Counted from the first letter of the stretch, positions 1 to 12,271 are shown. The stretch: DNA of 64,000 nucleotides from Earliella scabrosa (GCA_022605405.1 JABYQQ010000001.1:4588001-4652000), one strand, 5' to 3'. The notes: a model not told the origin generated them from the letters alone. Numbers and translations: made by a program.

Positions 1-830
1 GCCGGCTTTGAGAGTGTGGGCATGGTGCCGGTCGCCCTCGAGGAAGGACCATTCATGGTTGCAGACGACGTAGGTCAGCTGAGAGGAACTAAGCGCGAGT
101 CTGCGAAACAACGACGAGTCAGTACCAGATCGCGTGCGGAGTGTGTGCGGGGGCAGTCTGCATTTGTCTAACTCGCAGCGAAGACGCGGATCGCCGGTCA
201 AGAAGGGTGGTCTCGTGCGCGAGCAGTCTGGCGCGTATTGTGGAAGAAGGTTATGCGCGCCACCGTGACTGCGGCCGCCTCCAGAGCAGTGGGCAAGAAG
301 CGGTCGTGCGCAGACACGAAGGCGAATATGAGGGAAGTTAGGCGAGGTAGAATAAATGCTAGCGCGCGCTGTGCGAACCTTCGCTCCACCGCGCGAACAA
401 AGAGCGGAGGTGACGGACAAGGAGGGGGTGGAACGGCGAGAGGTACTCACGGCTCTGCAGCAGAGGCGGGCAAGTGGGCCTTGCCTCTGAACTGGAGGGT
501 GATCTCCTTTATTGAGGTGGGCTCGGAGAGCTGGAGGATGACGTTGCCGCTGAGGAGGGCAGGGTTGACGTCGACGCCGGTTCCTCGTAGGCAGAGGACG
601 TCCGAGTTGACATGGATCTCGAGGAGGGGGTGCTTGGTGTGCTTCTCTTTGTGAGGCATGTCTTGACGGTCGCGGGCGGGGCGATGGTGGTTGTGGGGGA
701 CGAGCTCTGGAGGTGGAGGGAGGACGGGATTTGGGTCGAAGGGCCGCAAGGCAGCATGGAGGGCGGCAGAGAGAGCGTCTTCGTCCTGGGGCGGAGGAGG
801 CGTGCGCGGACGAGAGAGTACATAAGACAT
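1..830 (-). CDS. Arrestin-like protein, 5' part only (leaves the left edge)
   Basis: The start ATG is at 830 (MSYVLSRPRTPPPPQDED). Exon 1 runs 830-451 and ends at a GTGAGT donor. Exon 2 starts at 100 after TTTCGCAG and is cut off by the window edge. Joining them keeps frame and gives a typical fungal arrestin N-terminal fold: LEIHVNSDVLCLRG, NVILQLSEPTSIKEITLQFRGKA, then TYVVCNHEWSFLEG, a hallmark of basidiomycete alpha-arrestins. Such proteins act as adaptors that bring Rsp5-type ubiquitin ligases to plasma-membrane transporters for endocytosis; this role is taken from the family, not from the visible part. The intron (101-450, 350 nt) is long for this window. The arrestin C domain and any PY motifs lie outside. 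An earlier in-frame start at 986 is not needed for the domain. Family call is confident; the specific orthologue is not. Confidence 0.85.
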
Positions 831-3800
831 GGCGGAGGGACCGAAGGAACAAAGCGAGATGAGCGCGAATGGAAGAGGGATGGCAGAGAGGGAGACGGGG
901 GTGAATGGAGAAGCAGGGCTGGCAGGCAGGAAGCTCGCCTGGGAGCAGCCACCACTGGCAGCGAGGTGAGCGTTGCGGTCAAGCAAGGGGCGCGTCCAGA
1001 TCCTGCCCGCGATTTATGGTTTTCCGGAAAAAGCAGGCGGCGAGTGGGCCCAAACCCTGGCCGCAACCCGCCCTCGGACGTCCCGGTGCGAGCCCAGAGC
1101 TCCCGTATGCCCTCCGTCTCAAATTAATTGCGCGCCCGATAACCGTAATCGCCCTTCCTCCGACGTCATAGCCCCCGGTCCGCTCCTCCCGGCCCCCTCC
1201 GCCCCGGCGCTCGCCTCCATCAGCCGCGTCGGGCGACGATTCGTCGATCGAGCCGCAGCCAGACTCTCTCGCCTCCGTCGCCTCTGCAGGCCGTTGCGCA
1301 GAGACCGATACGTCCGCCTGCACTGGGCACCGCTGGCTTATCGTCCGCTGAGACGCTTCCCACCATCGGCCATCGATAGTCTCAGGCACTGGCTGCTCCG
1401 CTCTGACAGTGCCCGTCCTAGAATCTTCAGTCCGCGATGGCGCACACGCCGCCCCTTGCCACCGTCGCTCACAACCGCCGGGTGGCACATTTCCGGCCAG
1501 CACACCGCGGCCGATTCCAGTCTCTTCCATTTTGTGATGCTAGAAGCTCGCGCCACAAAGCTCTTGCAGGCCCCGATGTTTCCCCTTCCGTCTCGCCATC
1601 CGTCCTAGACTCCTAGTCCACCGGCTTCGACCTCTCTTTGTGCAGCAACACCGCGGACGGCTCGATGTTCCCATCCCGGGCCCATCTCGGCCCATCTGCG
1701 GTCCATCACTCTGCCAGAGCACTCGTACCTGGGCCCTGTGCCGTCCAGTGCGCTCTTCTCGCGCCTGAGCGAGATATAACTGTATCATACGCCTCTTCCG
1801 CTCCTGCCATCCATCATGCATCAGTCTGTCCGACAGGTTTTGCGTTTGCTGATTCCATCTGAGTCTCACCCGTTTGCGCAGGATAATCCCAGGCGCACAT
1901 GGCGCCGCCTGTGTGCTTCCGGAACACGGTCTCCCGCCGAAGCACCCTCGTCTTCGTGCGACGACGCGTGCCCATGAATAATTCGCGCGACATCCGCTGC
2001 GCTTCCTCACGCGCACGGCTGGCCCCAATACAGTTGCCTGTTGCCAGAGAACCCGCGGTACCTCTATCCAGCCTCCATCCATCATGACATGAAATCTTCA
2101 CCGCTCACAGCCCACCTAGGCCTCGCCATGGGTCGTCCGCGCACACGCTCTCTCTCCCTCTCCGTCCAACAAAGCAAAGAGCGGAGCGAACCTAGCCCGC
2201 GGACAGATCCCAGCTGGCAGCCTGACATGACCATCCCATTCCGGAGAGTTCACGCCAAACCTTGTGCCACAGCCAGCACCGCACCGAACTGACAGAGAGG
2301 GAACTTGCCGGCGAGCACCGCTCCGATGGAAGCTTTTCTCTCGCCCTCCGGTCACTTCGCTAGACACCTTCCTACAGGCCCCGGCCCTGGCTGGTGGATC
2401 TGCACGCGCCTTCCCGCGTTCATCTCCCCCCTCAGACTCTCTCGCCCAAGCCCTTCCCGCGCTCTCCAGCTGCTGCAGCAGGAGTATCCTCGAGGCGCGA
2501 GCAGCCCACCGTGCCACCTTGACAGGTCTTCCCGTCCTCGGACTGACTAAGCTACATACGTTCAGCACATTCATGATTCAGTTATCTACGCGCCGCGGCC
2601 GCGCCCACGGTGCCGCCGCGACAGCGTCGATCCCCATCCCCATCTTGCCGCTTCCGCATCACCTAGAGATCAGATAGAGAGCTCGAGATAGACCACCACG
2701 CCCCGTTCACCCGTCCCGTCAAACTCTGGCGGGCGCAGGAGCTTCCCTGATTGGAGGCGTTCTCTGACACGGTCTGACAGAACTGCCAACAAGAACAAGA
2801 ACCTGGACGAAGGGGGCCCGAGGAGACGGTTTCGCCGAGGTCCCTCCTCGTCGGTGCGGGCTCGTCGGCGCAGCCGCAACCGCAACCGCAAGCACGTTCG
2901 TCGCTAATACTTGCAACAAGCTATCTTCAGGCGAGACAGCCGCGATTGCGTTTGTGATACACTGATAGATGGCTGTACACATTTCGGACAACCGTCTTAC
3001 CTACACGTTCCATCAAAACAACCTTTACACGCGCACAATACACGCTTGCTCGGAGAACATGGATATTCCTGTAAGTACTCGGGCCTTTTTTCTGGATTAT
3101 CCGGATACGTGGCGCGGGCGTGGACGGTGGGCCACAGTACTGTAGAGTTTTGAAAGGCCTAATCGTTCAGCCTCGCAATCTTCTCGCGCGTACCGTTAGT
3201 CGTCGGGTGTGGGCGCGATCGATCCAGAATGACGAGGTGGCGTCCGTGCGTCGGCAACCTGAGATATGCCAGCATTGCGAGTCGAGCACATAAGTAAACG
3301 CCGTGCACCAGAGACTAAACGAACGCGCGACTCGCGAGGCGGCTGCTCCACTCTCCTATGCCGCTCGGTCGGTCGGTCGGGAGAGAAGAGGAACAGCGCG
3401 TGGAACGAGGGTGCGCGGGTGTACGTTTCGGCGGCGGGAAAAGAAGTCGAACGCTGTTTTAACGTTCTGGCCATGCCATGGACGCCGGACATGCGTAAGC
3501 GTTCTAACACACCTCTTATTGTGTCGTTTCTCACCCAGTACTCAGGTGTACTAGTACCAACATATGTCATGGCCCTTCTTCTGTCAAGCGGAGTTGTGTG
3601 TATCGTCTCTTCCATTCCTACGCAGCGCCCGAGTCATCTCAGAAGCCAGAGTATCGTTGATTGTGACTCACAAGGAAGAAGGGACGCCTGTTCCAGGATA
3701 TGTCCTCGCGGGTGAATCTGGATTCTGAACAAACGAGAGCACGGGCGCCTGCCAGGGGCGCTGTTGTTCCTTCTTATCCTCGAATCACGCCATCCGCACG

Positions 3801-4166
3801 GCACAGCATTTTGGACTGCCAGGTCCAGGTCCAGGCCCCTCTACATACTCACTCCTCAGATACGCGCTCCTTGTGCCGCGCCGCTCGGAGTTTCGATGGG
3901 CGGCCGCGCCAATAGAGACCATGATTGGACAAGAGACTCGAGCTAGAGACAGGAACTGAGGAAGATTGCCCGGCCAGATCCGCGAAACCCGACAAGGACT
4001 TTGCAGTTGCAAATACTTCGACTTGTGGTGATCGATCGAGAGTATCGCGAACGCAACAAGAGACTCAACTTAGCACATACATACAAGTGCGCTGGCCTTC
4101 TCCAAGATCCGATGTGCGATAGGGATTGCGTGCGCGACGACGCGATTGGGACCATATGCGTATGAT
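831..4166. other. Gene-poor interval, no supported gene
   Basis: This 3.3 kb upstream of the arrestin gene holds several overlapping GC-rich open frames on both strands (for example 973-1608 plus and 979-1530 minus). None has a recognisable domain, consistent codon choice or splice structure. It may carry a long arrestin promoter or 5' leader, or non-coding transcription. A short four-base tandem repeat (GGTC units) lies near 3365-3379. Confidence 0.5.
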
Positions 4167-5090
4167 TCAGTACCTTGAGCTTGACCGACTTGGAGAGGTA
4201 CTAGAGAATCGAGCGATAGACCATCCGTATCCATGACCCGCGCGCAACTCAGACCAACGCCTTCCATCGATGCAGTCGTCGCATCGATGCTTTGCGAGTG
4301 GCTCGCCGGGATACGCGCGCACGTTCGACGTACCGACTAGTTCGAATTCGGAGCCGGCCGCAACAATTGCGAAAGATTTTGCGACATGCGCGAGAGCCTG
4401 CGGGTCTGGCAATGGCATCTGCAGAATCGATCGCGATACGCCGCATATGCGTGCCAGCGCTGTCATATGTAGTACCGGTCGCCTCTGGTTCGCACCCGGA
4501 CATACAATGGACCAGGTAGGACCTCAAGCTGAAGTGAGCAGTTGTGCGTGCCCACATCGAGCCCGGAGTCACCACATGCGCCCCAAACCACACAGTACTC
4601 ACGGACAATAGCGACCGTCCGAGGGTCTCTGGAGACTTGGGCTCTCGGCCTGCGCGCGAGGCCGCGACTCGCTGGCGCCAGCACTCGGCGACTCTCACCG
4701 TCGCGGCAATGGAAGATGAGGAGGTTGGAGCTCCGTGGAACGCGCACAACAGCCCTAAGACTCGGCAAACGCTCAAAGTGGGTGCTTCGCGAAGCCAGGG
4801 AGCGGACGTAGGTCTGGAACGAGTAGGCTCTGGAATCGGAGTCGCGGACTCGCGGTGGACGCTGGACACCACCGCCCCCATCGTAGGCAGGTGGGTACGC
4901 AGGGAATGGAAGCGTGCGGTTCGTGTGCGCGTTCCAGAAGGGAGGTTTGGCAAGCTGAGAGATAACCGAGAGCAGGTAGTTCGCAGATAAGCAACTGAGA
5001 TCTAGACCCTTTGGACGAACTCACCCTCGTATCAGGCTTCCACGGCATGACGCGATGCGCCGGTGTCTGTCGTATCAGTTCTTTCCTCAA
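4167..5090 (-). other. Possible unrecognised multi-exon coding region
   Basis: On the minus strand one frame is open from about 4995 down to 4463 with codon choice like the neighbouring genes (TAC, TTC, AAC and GCC preferred), giving segments such as YLLSVISQLAKPPFWNAHTN and SRAYSFQTYVRSLASRSTHF. Good donors occur inside it (GTGAGAGTC, GTGAGTACT, GTATGTCC). A second exon-like piece at about 4405-4320 follows a TTCTGCAG acceptor and reads MPLPDPQALAHVAKSFAIV, then a GTACGT donor. I could not join the pieces into one consistent model and recognise no family. It could be an orphan gene, a decaying gene or chance. Confidence 0.25.
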
Positions 5091-5280
5091 TCTCGCAAGG
5101 GCGACGCCAAAAACGGTGGATCAAGGTGTGCAACTGTCCCGGAACCTTGTAGAGTAAGCAGACTTCATTCTCATAATTCCGCAGCTACGCAAGCACTGGT
5201 ATCATCATAACCCCGGAAACACACAGCAAAAGCACCGTCTCTATCAGCGGTACCAAGTCCATGATTCACCCCATCACCGT

Positions 5281-7753
5281 TCACGCCTTGTACAGCGCAT
5301 CGAGGAACGCCTCCGCGACGTGTCCGACCATCGTCGACCCAACCGGGCTCGACTGGCCCAATCCTGAATCAACGCGAACGAAGGCAAATCGTCAGCACGA
5401 CCAGCCCAACAACACCAGTATGGGCCGAATAGCGCACCGTAGAGCATGACCATAGTGCCCTTGCCAGACGGAGCGAGCTTCGCCTCGCTAATAGCGTCCT
5501 TGAGGTCCGCAATAAAGTTGTCCACCACCGGCACCGTCAAGCGCTTCACGAAACAGCAAGATCGTCAGCCCCCCGCTCCCCCTAGACGGTCGGTTCAGAC
5601 GTACCGTGCACGCGATGTGCACCGCAGCAGGGTTGCTGATCGCGTTCAGATGCCAGCCCTTCTTGCTCATCGCGTCGCCGACCTCGAGCACGTTGAACGT
5701 CGCCCCGTGCGCAGGCGCGAACGCGACGACAGACGCGGGCGGGTTCCCGAGCACGCGCAGCTCCGGGATCTCGGTGCGGATGCGGTGCGCGATCGTCTTC
5801 GCGGCGGTGACGATCTTCTTGCACGACTCCAGGTAGCCGCTGTTCATCTCGGTTAGTATCGTTGCGTAGCGACAACAGGGCGGAGAACGCACGAGTGGCC
5901 CATGTATTGGAGCGTCGCCCATGTTCCGGCGATGAGGGCGCCGGGGCTGTTGGAACGTGTGAGAACGGAACATCGCGCCGGGTAGACAGAGCCATACCGG
6001 GAGCCAGCGATACTCGGGCTAGCGTACACTCCGCCAACCCAGTCGGGGTTGACATAGTACTGGAAACGGCGAAGTGCAGCATCTTTGTACATGATGACGG
6101 AGTTGCCCTAGAGAGTAGCAAGCACGTTCAGGAATTGCTGCCATCCAGTAGCACGATACCCTGCACGAACCTTTGGCGCAAAGCCGTACTGTAACAGCCC
6201 AGGTCAGCGGTTGGTACGGCGACCCCCCGGCATACATGTGATGCGCGCGGACGTACCTTGTGAGTATCGCAGCTGATGCTAGTGACGCCCTTGACCCTGA
6301 AGTCAAAAGGCTGAACGGGGAAGCCGGCCTCCTCAAGGAACGGCATGATGAAGCTCCCCAAGCAACAGTCGACGTGCAAGCCAATGTTGTACTTGGACGC
6401 GAGCTTCCCCAAAGCCACAATGTCATCTTGACAGCCGTCCGGGAAGTTAACAGCGGACCCCACGAGCTACAGACCCCATTGAACACGCGTTCTGAGTAAG
6501 TGCGACTCGTGAAGCGTACCAAGATAGTATTCGGGTTGATGGCGCGAGCGACGCGCTTGATGTCTACCTGCCGGGTCTCCGGGTGTACAGGGATGGTATG
6601 CACCTTGATGCCCATGTATGCAGCACCCTTGTCGAAGGCGGCATGTGCAGAGATGGGGATGATCCTAATGCGTAGCAACTCAGTAGCGGTCCGATAGAGC
6701 CATTAGAGGAACCCAACATTTCCGGTTCCGTTATGCCCTTCGTCGCCCTTGCCCAGTCGCGGTACGTCTTCACTGCCATGACAATTGACTCCGTGCCACC
6801 GGACGTGGTGCATCCTGCCCCAGTAGGGTTGTTGTACATCTTGAGGACCATGGCGACTATTTCGGCTTCCATCTTGCGGACTGCCGGGAAGACGTCCGGG
6901 TGTAAGGGGTTCGAGACGCAGTACCGGTCATATGCCGCCACGATGACCTTTTGCAAGTCCTCCCCGCCATCTGCAAGAAATCGTCAGAGATAGGCTCAAA
7001 TGTGAAGACACCGGGAGCATCAACTCAGATGCTTTGTAGTCGCAACCTAATCATAGCAGGGGTCATCGACCTAGGGCGAGGGCGATAAGACACGGCGGAA
7101 CAAGGTCCTGCCTACACGCAAACGTGTTCGGGTTGTCGTGGGCCGCGCAACCTCATCACATCTGGTGTCCTACGTTGGACGTTGGGCCGAGTATTAAGGC
7201 GGCCAGGACGAAGCACAATGTGGCAATTTCCGATGAGAGTTGCGACGAGAAGACTTACGATAGACTGCACCGGACACCTTTCCATGGTGCCAGTCCGCAT
7301 GCTCCCCAGCCTGCTCATCCATCTTCCCCATTTCGGCCAATATCCAATCCGGACTATTGCCCTGCGCAGGAAGAGACAAATAGCGGGTCACCCCAGGGCC
7401 TTGAGGCACCATCTTCTTCTCAATGTCAAGCCTCGCCTTCCCGAGCTCTGTCTCCACCTTCTTCCTCGCGGAGGGGAAGCGCAGAGCAAGGAGGATGGCT
7501 TCCTGCGTTCGAACGAATGTCAGTCGTTATGCCGGCCCGCGACCGCTATTGCCCTGCGCACCTGGAGCACCCATCTGTAAAAGTCGCGGATCGTCTGCAG
7601 GACTCCCCGTGCGCGCAGGTGTCGTTGCGTCTTCAGCGCGCGTGTGATGAGGAGGTATATGACGACCGCGTTCGTGAAGTTCTGCCAGTAGCTGCGTCCG
7701 ACGGGCGAGAGGACCGACTTTGCGCGGGCAACGAGGGTGCTGGTCGTGCTCAT
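5281..7753 (-). CDS. DPL1: Sphingosine-1-phosphate lyase (Dpl1-type, PLP-dependent)
   Basis: This enzyme cleaves phosphorylated sphingoid bases to a fatty aldehyde and phosphoethanolamine, the exit step of sphingolipid breakdown, at the ER membrane. Eleven exons were rebuilt: 7753-7562, 7502-7259, 6970-6718, 6664-6520, 6466-6257, 6188-6171, 6107-5998, 5946-5893, 5839-5605, 5543-5438 and 5363-5281. They sum to 1650 nt, a 549-residue protein of normal family length. An N-terminal membrane segment (about residues 20-40, [14 protein letters not shown]) is followed by [46 protein letters not shown] and SISCDTHK, where K348 is the expected PLP lysine, then YGFAPKG and [21 protein letters not shown]. 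Exon 6 is an 18-nt micro-exon directly after the PLP lysine. The gene is divergent from prefoldin 4 (309 nt apart). Confidence 0.96.
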
Positions 7754-8062
7754 CGTGGCGATTGTGGTCTTGGTCCTCAGATGCTGCGACGTGGCATATA
7801 GGAGAACGAGAAGACGCGCCAGGCGCAGCACGGAGGCGTTCTATCTGACGAACGGGGTGATGAGCGAGAGAAAGTCGAGACGCGTCTCTTTCCGGCGGGT
7901 GCATGGTGCGCCCATCCCTGTCCGGATGTCATACTTTCGGCTACGGGATCTAACCGGCCCGGCACACTACCGGCGGCAATCTAAAGTAACTCATCGACGC
8001 GGTGGGTGAAAATCAGGCGGAAATCGTCCAGATCGTGCTCGACTTCCACAGCTGCAGCCACG
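7754..8062. promoter_or_regulatory. Shared divergent promoter, DPL1 / prefoldin 4
   Basis: These 309 nt separate two divergent start codons, so both promoters must lie here or overlap the genes. I see no clear TATA box or named factor site. Confidence 0.5.
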
Positions 8063-8693
8063 ATGCGCATGGCAAGTACGCTGTCGACCCGCTCCGAATA
8101 CACAACTCTGTCTGACCTCCGCACAGCTAACACAAGACGACGAACATGACGACAACGCCGAGGTGACATGGGGTGTGTCCTCACCATCCATACCGTACGC
8201 CGTGCACACGAAGGCTGATGACCGGTGACCGCTTGTAGAGGACCAGCAGCGCATCAACTCGTTCTCAAAATTGAACACGCGTCTGCGCGGTATTGAGGAG
8301 AAAATCGAAGCACTGAAGGTGCGTCGGCACACCACATGCTACACACACCTGTACCTAACACACCGTCGTGTCGCAGGCAGAGAAGGAGGCCTTGGACGAT
8401 ATCTCGATGGAGCTCGAGCTCGCAGACGAGGACCAGCCCGTGATGTGCGTACTTTTACCATCTCTCGTCCATCCACAGTCCATGAACGCCTGGCTCGCAG
8501 GTACAAAATCGGCGAGGCGTTCATCCACATGCCCCACTCCCGAGCCGTCAAGAGGCTAGAGAGGGACCTGTCATCCCTCAACGACGAGCTCGCCAAGTAC
8601 ACGTCGAATGCGGAGGTCTGTGAAAAGACGATGAAGGAGCTCAAGGTCACGCTGTACGCAAAGTTCGGTCGTGCGATCAACCTAGATGAATGA
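8063..8693 (+). CDS. GIM3: Prefoldin subunit 4
   Basis: A beta-type subunit of the hexameric prefoldin co-chaperone, which hands nascent actin and tubulin to the cytosolic CCT chaperonin. Exons at 8063-8071, 8127-8172, 8239-8318, 8377-8444 and 8501-8693 sum to 396 nt, giving 131 residues, the usual length. The conserved core is EVTWEDQQRINSFSKLNTRL, then IEALKAEKEALDDISMELEL, MYKIGEAFIHMP and a C-terminal coiled coil ending GRAINLDE. The first exon is only nine bases (MRM), and its intron begins GCAAGT, so it is a GC-AG intron; a GT donor would break the frame. The MRM start fits fungal homologues as I remember them. Confidence 0.93.
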
Positions 8694-8983
8694 AGGACAT
8701 AGGTGCCGTCACTGTACCTGTATTGTACCAGTACCACCAGCAACAAGAGCTTTTCGAGACGACGAGCTCGCATTTGTTGAGGCATCATCGGTAACCGATG
8801 AAAGTAGAGATTGACATGCAAAGCTAGAGAACACTTGATATACAGTGCGCGTGCAAAGACCAGACCAACCAAATCGCTGAGCAGGAAGCCGAAAGTTCCA
8901 CAGCTCACGAATCTACAGTTCCTCCATCCTGGCCCGCCAGAGTGGCCCACCATCCTGCCCGTAGCAAGTCACCCATCCCGCAC

Positions 8984-11900
8984 TCAAATCACAAGCCCCA
9001 GCCCGTCCGCAGAAAGCATCTCCATCAGGTCCTGGTCCGGCTGCTTCGCGTCCGCATTCACAAACGCCAGCAGCCGCTCGAACATCTCCGTCCTCTGGCG
9101 GAACCGCTCCGGCGACGGCGGGCAAGCACTTCCCCCCGCCTCCACGGGATCCTCGTCGCATCGAATCACCGAGCCTCCGCTCTCCGCAAGGCCTTCAGCA
9201 GCAGGCGAGCTAGGGCGCGACCGCTTCCGCGGCGGCGGGCTGTCCGCACGCCCGGACGTGGACGTTGGCGTGCTCGGTGTTGCTGCACCCGATCTTGAGC
9301 CCGACCCTGCGCCCGTGCCAGCGCCGGGTGGTGCGAACATACGAGCCGGTGCGGCGAGGAGGTGCGCGGAGAGGAGCGAGCGGAAGACGTTGGCTTCATC
9401 CGGGTCGTCGTGGTTCACGACCGACGATACGCGGGTCTGGAGGAACGTGAGCGCCTTGATGGGCGGGCCGTCCTCGCACATTTCGCGGAATCTGCAAAGA
9501 GCGTCGTCCCCGCCGTGTCAGTGACACACGCGGGAGGTGCAGTCAGTGAGAAACAGAGACGTACTGCTGTTGCCGGATCTCGTAGAGCGCGCGCCGGACG
9601 ATCTCTTCGTTGCCTGGGCTGTGAGTCGAGTGGCGGTGGCGGTCAGTCTCGCCCACACGAGCGCAGCAGCTAGGTGGCCCATGAATCACACACCGCACGA
9701 TCTCCATGTGCCAAAAGTCGTCCAGACGTCTCTCAGACTCGGACTCCCCTTCCTTCGGGCGCGGAGCGCCCGTGTCATCCGCCGAGGTCGACAGGCGAGG
9801 TTCCCTGTCGTCGTCATCCCCTAGACCGGCGTTCCCACCGTGCATGTACAGCGTCCCGGACTTGGAGTCATAGACGACCTGGTGCGCGTACCGCGCCTGC
9901 GGACGGATGGGATCTGCGTCCTTGCTGGGGATGATCTTCGACCACTTGCCGGGAACCTCAGGGCGATCGTAGCGGTAGATCCAGTACGGAGCATCGGACT
10001 CCAGGACGGGCGTACCGGAGGCTTTCGCGCGGGTGAGGCCGCAAACCCTGCGATAACAAAGCGATAATCAGCCGCTAGTTGTATTCTGAAGAGCGAGGAC
10101 GCCTACACGTAAATCTCTTGCTTGTCTGCGTCGATGACAGCGCGCTGCGTGAACGATGGGTCGGGCCCGCCGGCGGCCGTGAAGTTGGAGAAGAGCTCGG
10201 TAACGGTGTTGGTGGGTATATGGAAGGCGTACATGTCGGAGAGGTATCGTTCATCTCGTTGACCAGCAAAGATGAAGAGAGTTTGAGATTTAGGGTCCAG
10301 GACCATAGAATGACCTGAAGGACAAGTCAACCGTCATCCCAAAACGTGTGACAATATACTGACCCCATCGTGAAGGAATGGAAGGGTGGGGAGCGTAGGA
10401 GTCAGATTTACTAGGGCACGGCTCGGTTAGCTAGCCTAGTTGCTCAACCAGTAGACTCACTCGTACAACTTCCATTTGCTTGTGCATATGTTGTAGCCGT
10501 AAATCCCGGAGAACTTTAGACCATCCCACTCTGCGCCTACCACACGACCGCCGGAGACATATATCGTTTGGGCGTCACAGTCAATAACCATTTGGTGGTC
10601 AGAGATGAGAGGCGGTCCACCCAAGGACTATGCTAGACATTAGTAAGAGACTATGATTATATGCGCCACACCTACCGCCGTGTCGAAAGAGAGGAGGTCC
10701 CATGTGCCGGTATCGAGCCCCCGTGTGTGGTACCGATAAAACTCAGAGCAATGAGACGACCACGCTGTCCCTATAGGAGTATCGTGACTCCCCTCAGGCG
10801 TGCCAGCTCCCGGAACGCCTTGAGGTGTACTCCATGGTAGTGCTCCGGGGCCGTCACGAGCGAGGGTCCTTGCTCGATGTGTCTCTGGTCCATCAGCGTC
10901 ACCTAACCGGCCAAGGAGGTATATCGAACCGGTCTTGCTGTCGAACACCATCTTGTGACACGACCTCGGCCCTGGACCGTTCTTCTCCCTCGAAGTTGCA
11001 AGGCTGAGTAGCCGCCATGAGTCCTTGGCGATGTCGTACACCCAGAAGTCGTCCAAGCTCCGCTGGCCGTCCCATCCGCCAAATAGATATATCAACCCAT
11101 TCTGCTCGTCGATACACATCGAATGACCACCACGTCGACATGGCAGGTCGCCATCCGCGTCAAGCCCGCGGATCCGGGACCACCGTATGCAAGCCTGGCA
11201 GGAGTGACGGTACGACTGGAGCAGACCCTCGTTGGCCAGGTCTTGAATGAGCTTCTCGGATTCGGGCCAGTTGCCATTAAGGACGAAGGCCTCGTGTAGT
11301 GCTGTGACGAGCGGGTGTTCAAGTTGCAGGCCTGCCCGGGCGATGATGTGATTGACCGGAGTAAGGAACCGGCGCTGACGGAGGTGCTTCAGGATCTGAC
11401 GGAGTGCGACGTTCTCGCGGTACTGTGCAACGGTCAGCGTAGCTCTCGGGAAAGCACGAGACAGGGTGATACCTCATGGTGTCGGAGCCGTATTTGCTCG
11501 ACATATGCTTCGTCGGTTAGTCCGGATAATGATATATGCCATATTGACGTGTTGAAACTTTGGCCATGGGCGCTGTCAACGAACCTATCAGAGCGGTTCA
11601 TGCGTAGACTGGAGATGTACACACGAGAGCGGGACAATCTCGACAAATCGAGTGGGGAATGACATCCCAACACGATTCGTAGATTTTATCGAGAACGTCT
11701 CAGCGCTAGCGTCGTTCTTGAGGCTTGCATGGAGAACCTGATACAAGCCTGGAATCAGTGGCTTTCAGCTCGCAAATATCAGCCAAGTACCTCTATCATA
11801 TTGTTCTCAGTAAATCCCACGAGAACCTTGAACTCTTTCATATTGCATGGATGTGCTGCAAACATGCGTTCAACACATGTAACGTCAACCTGCGCCGGAA

Positions 11901-12271
11901 CCTACACTTGTAGTACTGCACACCGTGCAAGGTGGTGCTCAGGGTCAGCACGCGCACTGGAATCCCGACGCGGCCAGACTCACTTTCCCGAAAGTGATAC
12001 TTTCTGCAGAATCGAGCGGTTAGTTGCAGGCGCGACCGCCAAGACACAATCACCTACTCAAGACACAAAGTTTCCTCAGCCTCAAACGGATCCATTGCTT
12101 CGCGTTCGCGGTCGCACCGGCGGTCGCGAGTGAGCCACTCCATCTGCTGGTCTGGTCGCGCGGCCTGTCCACAAGCACGTTCTCCGCGACATACGTGCCG
12201 CTGTGATCCGACGAGCCAGCGATGTCGTATTCGACTGGGACCACGTCCGGCAACGGCAGAGAGTCGCTCAT
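8984..12271 (-). CDS. MKLN1: Muskelin-like protein (discoidin, CTLH, kelch repeats)
   Basis: Muskelin is a substrate-side subunit of the CTLH/GID ubiquitin ligase in animals. Start at 12271. The N-terminal discoidin-like domain reads VEYDIAGSSDHSGTYVAENV, VDRPRDQTSRWSG and KSITFGK, then HPCNMKEFKVLVG. The 5' exons are 12271-12058, 12003-11984 (20 nt), 11915-11906 (10 nt) and 11855-11791; they join in frame. Next come HGQSFNTSIWHISLSGLTD, a CTLH-like helix region (LEHPLVTALHEAFVLNGNWP) and kelch repeats: GHSMCIDEQNGLIYLFGGWD, CHKMVFDSKTGSIYLLG, DHQMVIDCDAQTIYVSGGRV, GHSMVLDPKSQTLFIFAG and HQVVYDSKSGTLYMHGG. A low-complexity segment and a helical tail end at 8984. The gene is convergent with prefoldin 4. 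The middle exons were read by homology, not fully resolved. Confidence 0.9.

Noticed and set aside
973..1608. 211-codon open frame on the plus strand and a 183-codon frame on the minus strand in the same DNA
   Set aside because: Both strands are open because the DNA is GC-rich; neither product has a domain, and the amino-acid make-up (Arg, Pro, Ser) is typical of shadow frames.
4330..4360. TTCGAATTC-containing stretch resembling a tRNA T-loop
   Set aside because: I could not fold an acceptor stem, D arm or anticodon arm around it.
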